Part shown: in pieces, positions 1-11,278 of the stretch | Position numbering within the stretch: the stretch's first letter is position 1 | Layout of the letters: every line of letters begins with the position of its first letter | Source: Cochliopodium minus | Taxonomy: Eukaryota > Discosea > Himatismenida > Cochliopodiidae | Assembly (NCBI GenBank): GCA_024220525.1 | Contig: JAMYWO010000247.1 | Span: forward strand, 1 to 60,749 | Length of the DNA: 60,749 nt | Reading direction: 5' to 3' | Program-made: the position numbers and the translations under genes | The notes under the pieces: generated by a model | Told to the model about the DNA's origin: nothing | The model's database searches: none | Seen by the model: only the letters and a program-made list of their open reading frames with translations

Positions 1-77
1 TCCACTTTGATTACTTTGCTTTTCGAGATTTTCGATCTTCTTTTCGAGCTGCTTCTTCTCTTCATTCAACTGAAGAA
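1..77. repeat. 77-bp exact match to 25242-25318 (contig-end overlap)
   Basis: Bases 1-77 equal 25242-25318 exactly. The match begins at the first base of the window and stops at the base before the N at 25319. An exact overlap confined to two sequence ends is what neighbouring edges of a de Bruijn assembly graph look like. The segment also lies in a repeated part of the coiled coil, which would explain why the assembly broke there. Confidence 0.85.
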
Positions 78-2439
78 CTTCTTTACCAACTTTATTCTTC
101 GATTCTTTATTCTCGTGCTCTAACTTTTCTGCTTTTTCTTTCAATTCCTTCTTCTCACGTTCCTCTTTATTTTCTTTTTCAATCAACTCTTTCTTCTCAT
201 GCTCCAACTTGTTGACTTTCTCATTTGAGTTTTTGAGATCATTCTCAAGTTTTATTTTGTTTTGAATGAACTCGTTCTTCTCGTGTTCCAATATCTTTCC
301 TTTCTCTATCAACTCCTTCTTCTCATTCTCAAGCTTACTCTTTTGCTCTTCAAGTTGATTTCTCTCTTTTGTAATGTTATCAACTTGATTGTTCAATTTC
401 AATATTTCTTGTTCTTTTTCAGATCCACTTTGTTTGTTTTGTTTTTCGAGATTATTCAATTTAATTTCAACTTCTTTTTTCTCATTTTCTATTTTATTTC
501 CTCTTTCAATCAATTCTTTGTTCTCCAGCTCCAATTTATTTTGTTTCTCATTCAATATCTTCAATTCATTTTTCAAAGATATTTCCTTCTCTACCAACTC
601 TTCCTTCTCTTGCTCCAACTTTTTCTTTGAATCTTGAAGTAAATCCTTCTCTTTGGTGAGCGAACCAACCATTAAATTCATCCTGATATTCTCTTGATCC
701 TTCTCATCCGCAAACTGCTTTCTTTCTTTGTCAGTTTTTTCCATTTCTTTTTTCTCTTCTCTCAATTTTTGAATCTCCTTTTCTCCATTAATTTTCGTTT
801 CTTCCAATTCTTTCTCGAGTTTGTTTGCCCTCTCAACATACTCCTCCTTCTCTTGCTCAAGTTTTTTCTTCGTTTCATTGAATCCATTCTTTTCCTTAGT
901 AAGAGATCCAACTAATAAAGTCAAACGAAGGTTCTCTTCTTCAGATTCGCTCATTTTGTTTTGGAGTTTCTTGTTTTGGATCTCGATTTCTTTCTTCTGT
1001 CTCTCCTCGTTGATTTTCAATTTTTCTGCCAAAAAGTTTTTCTCTTTAGTTATTTCTTCAATTTGCTTCTTCATTTCAATACTTTGAAGTTGTTGGTTTT
1101 TGATATCTTTAATTTGAGAACTGAATGATTTCATCTTTTCTATTATTTCGTTTTTAGATTTCGTTTCAGTATCGAGCTGGTTTTTGAGATCAGACGATTT
1201 ATTTCTTTCCTTTTCAAGTTCTTTCTCAAGCAAAGATATTTTTTCCTGTAAATCTTCTATGGTGATCACTTTCTCAACAGGTTTTTCCTCCACAATTGTT
1301 TCTTTTAAAATAAATAATTTTTAAACAATCAAAAAAAAAAACAAAAATAAACATGAAATAAAATTTTAAAAATAAAAATAAAATAAATAAAATAAATTTA
1401 AAAATAAATAAAAATAATATTTACGCCTTCTTTGTGTTGACGGGGAGGTTATTCTCCCTGGCATACTCTTTCTTTCAAGATTTACATAGAGACTTTCATC
1501 ATATTTCCTTGTTTTATACCTGATCTGGACAGGATTCTTGGAATATTCCACTTCCAATTCTTTCACTTTGTTCACTGCTTTATTTGTCATTGCCTTTTAA
1601 TTTAATGGAAAACATTATTAAAATAAAATGAATGATAATTAAATAAAACAAATTAATTTTGAAAGTTTTGTTGTTACGATGTGAGAAAGAGATTTTGACA
1701 AGAGAGTTTTACACCACATCTCTAAATTCGGTGTGTTCACACATCTCATTACATAAGACCCTCCAGGAACTGACATCAAAAACCAGTTATTGTTTTTTTG
1801 ATCTTTTTTAGTGAAAACATCATTACAAATCATGAATATTTCGCATTTCTTCAGATCTATACTCTCCAAAACATCCCCACCTTTCTTTTTGTAATAATCC
1901 ATCGAATTATTTTCTATCTTGAAATATGCTGTCGTAAACTTTGAGTCCAATTTCTTCTTTGTTACATCCAAATCCCCATCTTCAATTGATTTTGCATTCC
2001 TATGCGATCTGATATATGTTTCCTTCGTACTTGAAAGTTTAATATCAAAACTAGGTTCCTGGTAAACCATTTCAACATCTTCTCTTGGGTAAAAGAGACC
2101 TGAAAATCTCTTCGCCCAATGTGTATTTACATGGAACGCAAATAAAATTTCGTTTTTCTCGTGTTCATTCATACACTCAAAAAAGAAAACAGATCCTGTT
2201 TTGTCTTGTGAAACTGAATTTTTATGAAATCTTGAAATCAATGCGAACATTGATACATTCAGATTTGGTTCTGTTGCGGGCAATCCTTTTGCTGTTGGTA
2301 CCAAAATGAGTTCTTTGAGATCAAAAACCATCATTGGTTTATCATCTGTTTTTTTATTCCAAATCAAAATGGCATGACCATTTATTTCGAAAAATTTGGA
2401 AAGATATATCGCTTTCAAATTATTTCCTATGAATTGCAT
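1..2439 (-). CDS. PH-domain/coiled-coil protein, 5' part (gene split by assembly)
   Basis: Three exons: 2439-1678, 1593-1425 and 1301-1, all with GT-AG borders and matching phases. The first exon (254 codons) ends in a PH-like domain: an aromatic-rich strand (AYFKIENNSMDYYKKKGG), a stretch like 'ESIDLKKCEIF', and the C-terminal helix with its conserved Trp (NLEMWCKTLLSK). The region before it may be a second, weaker PH-like fold. Exon 3 is continuous heptad coiled coil rich in E, K, L, N and Q. The frame runs open off base 1. The first 77 bases are identical to 25242-25318, and joining there gives an open frame of 1223 codons ending at 23805. PH domains usually bind phosphoinositides or proteins at membranes, and the other half ends in a hydrophobic tail, so a membrane tether is plausible (inference). 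Confidence 0.75.
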
Positions 2440-3120
2440 TTTTATTTCTTTTCCGAATTCAATTGGTGTAAATTGAGGTCCATGTACCTTTTTTTATTAT
2501 TTTAAATCGTTGAGATTATATTTCTTATATAAGATTATATGTTGATATTGTTCCAAATTGGGTGTATATGCAAATATTGAGATATTGGTGTTAAATATAA
2601 GAATTGAAATTTTTTTTTACAGAATTTCCTTCGATAATTGGAAAATACAACTCCCAATTTGAAATATTTTCAACATTCAAAATCTTTTTATCCATTCACT
2701 TTTTGAATCCCAATTTTCCTCACCAATATTATTTTTTATTTTTTTATTTATTTTAAATTCTTTGTTTAGTTTAACTTCTTTTGATTTTTATTTTACTAAT
2801 TAATATCCACCTCTTGTGATCAATTAAATGATTGCCAAAATTTCCAAATAAAAAGAAAAAAAAGAAAAAAAAAAAAGAAAAAATTTGAATGGAAAAAGAG
2901 CTAACAGGAGGATATCACTAAAATAAAGATTCAATTTACAACCAAATTTAAAAATAAATTCATACTTTCTTTTAATTATCAAATTCAATCTCTTATTCTA
3001 AAAAAATTCTTTTTCCTCTCTATCAATACATCAAATAAAAGAAATGATAAACTTGAAGATTGAAAATAATATTCAAGGAATGCCATTTTTTCACCAAATC
3101 AAAATTTTTGAAGATTTCCC
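2440..3120. other. Intergenic, AT-rich, no gene seen
   Basis: Spacer between the 5' end of the PH/coiled-coil gene and the 3' end of the two-span membrane gene. It holds A and T runs and no open frame with coding character on either strand. I recognise no promoter element. Confidence 0.6.
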
Positions 3121-4316
3121 TCAATATTTTTGATAAGCTTGAATATTTAAGATAGGAATCACCAAAAAGGAAAGAATCAATGCAGATGGAAGCATTACAG
3201 CTCCCTATTAAATGAAAAGTATAAATGAATTAAAATAATTTGAAGAAAATATAATTACAGCTATAGCCAAAGGACCTGGTTTTGATCTTTGCAATGTTAT
3301 CCATATAAAAACTATATTTTTTGAAAGAAAATTATAACCGTAATCCAAAAAATATTTTGAAAATTACATCTGCTTGGATATTGTGTTGAATTTTTGGGTA
3401 TGGCAATATTCACGTCAGCATAAACAAATAAATTCCCAACAACATCTTGTTTATTATCTATATTTTTGTTTATTTGAAGAGGATTTAAAATTATTTTTAA
3501 AAAGTGAAGTTATGAAAAGATTTACCTTGTAATGGAAATTTCTTGATATCACTGTTTTGAAAATTTCTATTCAAATAAAGATTTGAAACCAAAAATGGAC
3601 ATGGAGATGCGCAATTGGATGTATATTGAGATACCATAGAAAAATTAGTATTAGGTGTATAATCAGCATTTGGATAGCTAAGGAGAAGAATTATTGAAAT
3701 TTAATTTTTTGAATATTGAATTGGATTTACGTTTGATGTGATGCTGATGTATTGTAGTATTGCGGAAAGAATTGTGTTCTTTTATTTACTCCATTGTCAA
3801 AATATATCGTGACATTTGCTGTATTGTACAATATGGGTCTGATAATATGAACCCCATAAGTCGTATCACTTCTGAAATATTTAGAACGAAGAGGATAACT
3901 GACTATATTTTGTTTGAAGAGAAAATAAGGTTTATAATTTGTCAATTATTTGGACATATCTATTTTAAAGGATCAATTCTTCAGGGGTATATCTATTTTG
4001 ATTTCAATAAGAAAATATTTCATTTACCATTTTGTGGATTTGTCAAATTGCTTGGGGTTGGACATGCAAGTGTATTATTAAATCCTAAAAGGAATGAAGA
4101 ATAACTATGGTTATTTTTTCTTTTATTGATTTTACCTGGCACTGAAACGAACATTCCATTTGAGGATGGACATAGCATAACTTGGAAGGCGGGCGTTGTA
4201 TTTCTACTCAATCCTTGCACCAAAAATACTAACCCGATTATGAATATAGGAAGGAATAATATCAATCCCAGAATGAAGAATACCTTGATTATTATTGTTT
4301 CTCCTTTATTGCTCAT
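3121..4316 (-). CDS. Two-span membrane protein with extracytoplasmic domain, unknown family
   Basis: Seven exons join in phase: 4316-4136, 4084-4028, 3902-3731, 3677-3526, 3457-3368, 3311-3259, 3204-3121, giving 262 aa. The start ATG follows a short upstream open frame. An N-terminal membrane helix (IIIKVFFILGLILFLPIFII) is followed by a domain of about 180 residues with several N-glycosylation sequons (NTT, NNT, NLT, NTS) and a few Cys. A second helix lies at the C-terminus (MLPSALILSFLVIPIL). This N-in, loop, C-in layout resembles CDC50-type subunits in outline, but their conserved motifs are absent, so I do not assign it. It may act at the cell surface or in the endomembrane system. Confidence 0.7.
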
Positions 4317-4631
4317 TTTTTTTTTATATCTTTGGGATTTTTGGATTAAAGTTTTAAAAATTAAAAAATAAGATTCAATAATTAAAAGATTAATCTTCAA
4401 AGAGGACACTAAATTAACTTCCCTCTTTCTTTCATTTTTTCATAACCATTTTTTTCGAAATCATTTTTCATTCCGATCAAAAAAAAACTTGCGCTAACAT
4501 TTATTTCCTCCTTTTTCAAAAATGAAAAATTAATTAAATAAAAAAAAATGATTTGAAGGGATTCATAAATCAATGCAGTCTGAACAGATTTTAAAATGAT
4601 TTGCAAAATATATTTAAAAAAAAAAAATAAG

Positions 4632-5836
4632 ATGGATGAAAAAGGAAGATGGGAATATATCATTTCCCACTTGATTTTAATTTTCATTTATTCAATTTTA
4701 TTCATCGGAAACATAGCCTATATTTTCGTGTATAGACAAATTGATCATCTCTACAAAAAATTGATTCACCTCTTTATCTTTTTGGGAACTTCAAGTAAGA
4801 AAAAATAAAGGATATTGTTGATTTAACTTTAAATTTCTTCAAAAAAAAAACAAATATTATGCTTGTAAAATAGAAGATATATCTTCTATAAGATCAAATA
4901 ATTAACCAACACTAAAATTAAATCTTAATATGAAATTTTTTGATTTGACACTTTTCAATAAATCAAACTTAGCAAGGATAATCTACTTTATTTTTTTGAT
5001 AATGGGAGAATTCCATCTCGAGATATCATTCAGGTAAGATCATAAAATAGAAAATATATTATTTATTTAAATTAATTAAATCCTGGTTTACAAAGGGTGT
5101 CAACACTATTCAGTTGGATCCCCAACGTATTCTTTTTTTCAATGATTTTTCAAATATTAGTGTTATTGCAAGACTATGCCGAAAACCCATCAAGACTATT
5201 GTCAAATGAAGATCACCTCTCCAAAGATTATAAGAATAAACCTCTTGTCAAAATTTTTACTTTGAGGTAAAAATTTTTATTTTATTTTTGGAAATTTCTT
5301 ATGAAAAAAAAAAGTTATTTGTTCGCTCTTGTAGTAATCATTTTAAATTTTACTATTCTAAAAAATACAAACCAAAGTATTTTTAACTTTAATTGTGCAA
5401 TGTATTCTTATTTATGTCTGGGTAAAACCTAAAAAGAAAATTTTTTTTATTTTAATCTAAAAGCTCCAAATATTTAGTTTTCTCCGGGGTTTCTATTCTC
5501 ATCTTGTATTTTGGATCAAAGATTTCTAAAATATTGAAAGAATACTATCAACATAACAACAATCAAACTTTCTATTTTCTAAGAAAGAGATATATCTTTA
5601 TCTCCGTCTATACTTTTTGTTTTTTTCTTCTAAGAACGGGTGTTTCTCTGTACGGTTTTTATTCTAACTTTTATGTCAAAATTTCTTATGGAGATTTATT
5701 GTATTATACTTTCCTAGAATTTCAACTTATTGTCATCTTTCTTCTCCTAAAAAGAAAAAAGGATTCTGCTTCTTTCATTTTGACAGAAACAGAGGAAGAT
5801 AATAGACCTTTACTATTATTACACAAGGATCTATAA
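4632..5836 (+). CDS. Seven-transmembrane-like membrane protein, copy 1
   Basis: Five exons: 4632-4794, 4973-5033, 5096-5266, 5315-5421, 5478-5836, giving 286 aa with phases that match. About seven hydrophobic segments are visible, starting with LIFIYSILFIGNIAYIFVY, and there is a polar cytoplasmic-looking C-tail. A loop motif FSWIPN...DYAENP sits after the third span. First of three tandem paralogues in the same orientation with the same exon structure. The layout recalls plant TOM1/THH1 or animal GPR137-type proteins, but this is a weak resemblance by eye. Exon 4 uses the acceptor just before 5315; a later AG at 5334 would give a stop, so only the earlier one fits the paralogues. Confidence 0.75.
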
Positions 5837-5948
5837 ATTTATTTATTGGTGAAGATTAAATATCTAAATTAAATATTTTTTTTATGAAAAAGATCGTATT
5901 TTTCTTTTATCCCATCTATAAAAATACCAAACATATTTATAAAAAAAA

Positions 5949-7331
5949 ATGAATATTGAACCAACCAAAATGCCTTTGTGCTTACCAAAAGATATGGATT
6001 ATATTTATGCACATTTTGTTTTGATTGGTCTCTATTCTTGCTTATTCATTGGGAATATAGTCTATGTGATTGTAAATAGGAGAATGATTATTCACCTTTA
6101 TAGAAAATTGATCCACATCTTCATCTTCTTTGGAACTGCTTGTAAGATAATCCAATAAATTTTCATACATGAAAAGGATTTTAAATTCAATATTCCGAAA
6201 TAGATCTTATAATTCTTTAAATACTTAATTGTTTGAAGAATAATATGGAAATATATATCCCAGAAAAACATTTGAGTTAAATTTGACATTTTATTGATTA
6301 AATTAACAAGATATATTCACATAATATGAATTACCAAATCAGTCACATAAAATTATCTTTCAAAATAAACAAATATAAGTTCAATTAATGAATTTTTAAA
6401 TCAAAAATTCTAGCAAGGATAGCCTTTTTCATATTTCAAGTATTGTATAGGATAGATTGTATCAAATATTCAGAATATAGGTTTAAATAAAAATTTTGAT
6501 TCAATATTTTCCAGTTTTTATTAATCATTAAAAAAATTAATACAGATTATACACTCTCTTTTCTTGGATACCAAACATATTTTTCTTCTCAACAGTATTC
6601 CAAATTCTAATACTGATGCAAGAATATTCAAAGAATCCTGGGAATTTACTTCTCAACAAAGATGAACTGTCAAAAAACTACAGAAAGAAACCATTGTTTA
6701 AAATCTTTGTTTTTAGGTAAATTAATCTTATTTTTTTTGATAAAATTCATTAAGATCAAATTTCCTTTTATTTTTTTTTAAAATCTTTTAATATTTGTTG
6801 ATTAGCTATTTCATTACCTTCATTTTGATTATTATGAATTTCTCAGTATTGGGAAAAAATAGATGGGATGAAAGAAATAGATCGTTTTATATTGCATTGT
6901 ATACTTATCTTTGTTTCGGTGAGAAAAACTTTTTGATTTTTTTTTTTAAAAGTAAATTTACTACCTTAAAAATTCTTTTAGTTTTCACTGGGATTTCTTT
7001 TACCACTCTTTATTTTGGAATAAAAATTTCAAATATTCTAAAAGTGCTTTACGAAAAATTCAAATATAGACCATATTTGATGATGAGGAGAAAGTTTCTT
7101 TTCGTTTCCATTTACATCTTCAGTTTTTTTATTATCAGAGCTTGCATTCTTTTTGTATTGTTTTTAAAGGGAGGAGGAGAAATGAAATACACTGAATTGG
7201 CATATTACTCTCTTCTTGAATTTCAGTTGATAATTATTCTTTTGTATATTTTGAAAAAAAAGCCCATAAAGAACGATCAATTTTTATTGTCAGAAACAGA
7301 TGATGACGGAATTCTTAGAAGGATAAATTAA
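5949..7331 (+). CDS. Seven-transmembrane-like membrane protein, copy 2
   Basis: Five exons: 5949-6141, 6414-6480, 6546-6716, 6806-6918, 6982-7331, giving 297 aa. The exon phases match copy 1. The first membrane exon is almost identical in DNA to that of copy 3 (LYSCLFIGNIVYVIVNRRMI), which suggests recent duplication or gene conversion. The rest differs more. The loop motif FSWIPN and the EYSKNP motif are kept. The C-tail ends in an acidic patch (SETDDDGILRRIN). No catalytic motif is visible. A transport, receptor or scaffolding role cannot be told apart from sequence alone. Confidence 0.78.
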
Positions 7332-7415
7332 AAAAAAATTTTATTGTTTTGTAACCTTGCTATCTTATTGCTTATAAACAAAACATAATTTATAATTTAT
7401 AAAAAAAAAAAAAAA

Positions 7416-8797
7416 ATGGAATTTCAGCGTGATGTTCATCCTACACGAGGGCCCTTTTGCTATCTGATTGATCATGAATATATTTATGCCCATTATTTTT
7501 TGATAGCTCTCTATTCTTGCTTATTCATTGGGAATATAGTCTATGTGATTGTAAATAGGAGAATGATTATTCACCTTTATAGAAAATTGATCCACATCTT
7601 CATCTTCTTTGGAACTGCAAGTAAATCTATCTATACATTAAGATTTCAACTTAAATTGAAAATATTACCCTTCCTTTATATCAAGATCTTTAACAAATAA
7701 ATTTCCAAATGTGATAAAGAATTTAAACAAATATATGAGGATTTGATTAAATTTATTTATTAACTGAGATTTTGTATATTGGGTATATATAATCCCTTAT
7801 TAAAAAAATTGTTTTGAATTTTAAATTTTCCTAAATTAATTAATCAATCAATTAAATTCTAGCAAGAATAGCTTTTTTTGTACTTCAAGTATTGTATAGA
7901 ACATATTGTTTGACAGAATATAGGTTCGAATTTAAATTTAAATAAATTTTAATTTCCAAATTAATTCCATTAAAAAAAAAACAATCAAGGCTTGCAGTTC
8001 TCTTTTCATGGATACCCAACATATTTTACTTCTCAGTGGTTTTCCAAGTGCTCATTCTTATGCGGGAATATTCAAAGAATCCAAGACAACTTTTACTCAA
8101 TAAAGATGAGCTGTCAACCAACTATAGAAAAAAACCCTTGTTTAAAATCTTTGTTTTTAGGTGAACTAATTTTATTTATTTAATTTTATTATTTATTTTA
8201 TTTTAATTTTTATTTTATTATTTTATTCATTTTATTTATTTTTTTCGAAAAAACAAATTATATCCTGTTTTAAAATTTTGTCAATTAGCTATTTCATTGC
8301 ATTCATTATGATTATAATGAATTTCACAGTATTGGGAAAGAGAATAAACGAAGAAGAAAACAGAAAATTCTTCATTGCATTGTATTCATATCTTTGTGTT
8401 GGTAAATCTACATTTCTTTAAAAAAAAATTTCAACAAAAATATTAAATTATTCTTTAAAAAAAAAACTTTTTTAAAAAAATTTTCTAATCTTTTTTAAAA
8501 AAATATAGTTTTCGTTGGAATTTCTTTTACCACTCTTTATTTTGGAATAAAAATTTCAAATATTCTCAAAGGTTATTACGAAAATTTCAAAATCAGACCA
8601 TATTTGATGATGAGGAGAAAGTTTCTTTTCGTTTCCATTTACATCTTCACTTTTTTCATTATCAGAGCTTGCGTAGTTTTCGTCTTGTATATTGCCTTTG
8701 AAGGAGAGGAAAAGAGATACACTGACTTAGCATATTACACTCTACTTGAATTTCAGTTGATAATTCTTCTGATGTATATTTTGAAAAAAAAGCCCAT
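7416..8797 (+). CDS. Seven-transmembrane-like membrane protein, copy 3 (cut by gap)
   Basis: Exons 7416-7620, 7863-7923, 7990-8160, 8289-8401 and 8509 onward, the last cut by the N at 8798. The preserved part matches copy 2 up to ILKKKP, so only about 20-25 C-terminal residues are missing. All phases agree with the two tandem paralogues. The sequence after the N is an intron of another gene, so the end of this gene lies outside the window. Open reading frame and membrane segments look intact up to the break. Confidence 0.75.
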
Positions 8798-8798
8798 N

Positions 8799-8865
8799 TT
8801 TATTTTTTATTTTTTATTTTTTATTTTTTATTTTTTATTTTTTATTTTTTATTTTTTATTTTTTA
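8799..8865. repeat. TTTTTTA tandem repeat at start of contig B
   Basis: About ten perfect 7-base units start directly after the N at 8798. The same repeat, in the same phase, ends the window (60696-60749), and the longest exact end-to-start overlap I can count is 51 bases. The repeat sits inside an intron of an NT-family gene and probably marks the place where assembly failed. Confidence 0.85.
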
Positions 8866-10037
8866 TTTTTTTAAAATTTTTATTTAAATTTTTATAAAAT
8901 TAGGTTTTCATTTTAAAAATTTTTTTTTTGAATTTTTTTTAATTTTTATTTTTATTCTTAAATTTTTATTTTAATTATATTTTAATTTTTATAAAATTAG
9001 GTTTTCAACCTATCTACGTGAATCAAGTCAAGCAAGAAGACTGTTGCCCTACCAACCGAGCAAAATTCATTATACAAGACAATGAGAGGCCTTTTGTGAG
9101 TGATTATAGTGTTGAGATCTCGGGCCTAGGTTATGACTTGAAAGAAAAACTTCTCAAACTCAATTTTGTTTCAATGATGAGAGATGTAAATTATAAAATT
9201 TTAATCTTTAAAAATGTATTCATTTAATTCTTTACATATTTTTAATTTTCTACTTTTAATATTTTTATGAGAATTTTTATTTGATTTCCTAAAAAAAATT
9301 TTAAAAATTCTCATTAAATATTAGGAAAAAGATGGATATTGTATCGCCAATGGGAAAGTGCTCCCCAAAGAAGAATTCTTGGATTTAGCCAAAAAATTGT
9401 TTATCAAAGAAAGGAATTCTTCGAGCCAATATGGTGATTATATGCAAAGCAACCATCTCTTCCCTAAGCTCGAGAATGCCAAGACATATGCCCAAATACA
9501 CCACAAAATAAGAACCTCTCATTCTAGTAGGAGATATTTTAAGGCAGATTTCATTTACTTTTTGAGAATTGATAGAATTGAGAAGAATTACAATGATTAT
9601 GTTTCTATTGTTGACAAATTTAGAATTTCTAATCCTGGTACTCAGCACACTTCTTCTTTCCATCCTGTTCAATTAAGAACTTTGGAGGAACATGCAGAGT
9701 TTAAAAAGAAATTTTTTGGTGAAAAATACATCAAACATGATCATTCTACTCCTGGTAAAAAAAATTAATTAAATTTATTAAATTCGAACTTATTTTAACT
9801 TATTTTTTATTTTTTTCCCAAGATATAATTTGTTTCTTGATACATGCCAAAAGAATTAAATTGCCTCGACCAGTCACGTTTTTGATTGGATGTTTCGTTT
9901 GTGCCTTTAAACTCATTGCTTTGATACCTAAAGAAAATACTGAAGATGAAAACGAAGAAGAGAAAGAAAGAAAACCTAAAAGAAAATTTTCTGGTAGTAA
10001 TTCATCTTCTCAATCTGAAGGACAAAAAGATGATTAA
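8799..10037 (+). CDS. NT-family gene, 3' part (exons 3-5); 5' part at 59627
   Basis: Exons 9001-9185, 9325-9754 and 9823-10037. Exon 3 starts in the phase left open by the exon ending at 60655 (Gly codon split G|GT); the five exons add up to 543 codons with no stop. It carries the middle domain (GFQPIYVNQ...CCPTNR), the block EKDGYCIANG, a variable stretch, the near-invariant block with GTQHTSSFHPVQL and KHDHSTPG, then DIICFLIHAKRIKLPRP and an acidic/Ser tail. There is no PBZ finger. The predicted start lies in the other contig, so this piece has no ATG of its own. Confidence 0.82.
8887..9007 (+). repeat. Duplicated 3' splice site before exon 3
   Basis: The 24-base segment ending in TTAG|GTTTTCA occurs at 8887-8910 and again at 8984-9007. 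The second copy is the real exon border, followed by coding sequence. The first is followed by more intron-like T-rich sequence. It looks like a tandem duplication of an intron end plus seven exon bases, leaving a decoy acceptor. Confidence 0.7.
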
Positions 10038-10103
10038 TTTTTAATTTACATGGAATTCATTAAATTATTTATTAAAGCAAAACTTTTTTTTTTCCCCCGA
10101 AAT

Positions 10104-11224
10104 TTATAAATGATTGGCATATTTATAAGTTAAAGGCAATATTCCTTCATCAAAATAGAAAAGAGGCATCTCCAATCTCATTAAAGAATCAGGACGACAA
10201 TAGGCAACAAACCCAAACAATTTTTCTCCCGCCTCCAATTCAATATCCTTGAAGGAATACTGATAAAGAGGTGTTTCTTCTTCTTTTTGTTTCAGAAAAA
10301 AGCTGACAGTTGCTTTTGAAGTTTTGTTTTCATTGTAACTGCCTTTGTGTAAAAGCAAATAAACCGTTCCTCCATCACACCAGTTGAAATTTGAGAACTC
10401 TTCTCCCTTTCCGTTGTTACAACTGTATGTGCCTTGGTTTTTCATGAAATAGTAAAATCCGAACATGTCTCTTTTAGTTTTTTGGTTTTAAAAAAAAAAT
10501 AAAAAATAAAAGTAAATATTCAAAAAAAATAATTAAAAATTTACTTGTCAACTCCAAACAAGTGATCTACCAAACTATCTTTTTTTTCTTTTGAAACACC
10601 AACCGTAACATTTCCTCTAAATTTTTTAAAAAAAAGATTAAAAAAATTTTATTCAAAAAAAAAAAAAAAAAGATATGATTACTTTGGAGGAAGCTGAACA
10701 ATTTTGAATGGATACAATAATCCTTCTAATAAAAAATGTTTTATCAATGCAACTCTCCATTTCATGTATGATGTTTCGCTTGATCTTTGAAGAATCTTGT
10801 TATCATTCTGATCCAAGCTGAAATGTCCATCGAATTTGGAAGTATCCCATTCACAAAGGAATAGAGTTATCATCATTTGTTTCCAGCTATCATATTGGGA
10901 GGGAATACTCCTCATATTTGTATTTTTTATCATGAATAAGCTCCATAATACCTCATCTTCTTTTAATAAAAAGAAAAATCTTTTGGATAAAGTTGAAATT
11001 TGAAAGAAATCTGTGAATTCTAATTTTGAGAGGATTAATCTCCATAACTGTTTTTCAATTGAAGTGAATTCTATCATCTCATCCCTTTTAATTTCAATTC
11101 TAGGTTTCTTTGGTTCTACATTCTTTTCAATAACTTCATTTTTGGGAGTAGGGTTTTTCACTTGTTAAAAAAATTATCTATAAACTAATTATAAACCAAA
11201 AGAGAAAGAGTTATTGTTATACAT
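10104..11224 (-). CDS. F-box-like protein
   Basis: Four exons: 11224-11197, 11160-10683, 10616-10545, 10470-10104, giving 314 aa. The long second exon has no ATG at its start; the 28-base first exon (MYNNNSFSF) supplies it and the phases fit. An F-box-like helix set appears near residues 40-85 (WRLILSKLEFTDFFQISTLSKRFFFLLKEDEVLWSLF). The C-terminal 120 residues look like a beta-rich substrate-binding module, which I cannot name. F-box proteins link substrates to SCF ubiquitin ligases. The gene sits between two NT-family genes in the opposite direction, and its start is only about 55 bases from that of the next NT copy, so they may share a promoter region. Confidence 0.72.
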
Positions 11225-11278
11225 TTTGAATTCCCCATTTTTTAAAATTATCTTTTTGATTTTTAAAAAATAAAAAAT

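Noticed and set aside
262-1087. Phe/Ser/Leu-rich plus-strand frames
   Set aside because: They are the complement of the Glu/Lys-rich coiled coil on the minus strand.
3121-4316. CDC50/LEM3 flippase subunit
   Set aside because: Two-span layout fits, but the conserved CDC50 motifs and Cys pairs are missing.
8799-8865. A CRISPR-like or telomeric repeat
   Set aside because: The 7-base unit TTTTTTA is perfect and short, has no spacers, lies inside an intron, and similar runs occur in many introns here.
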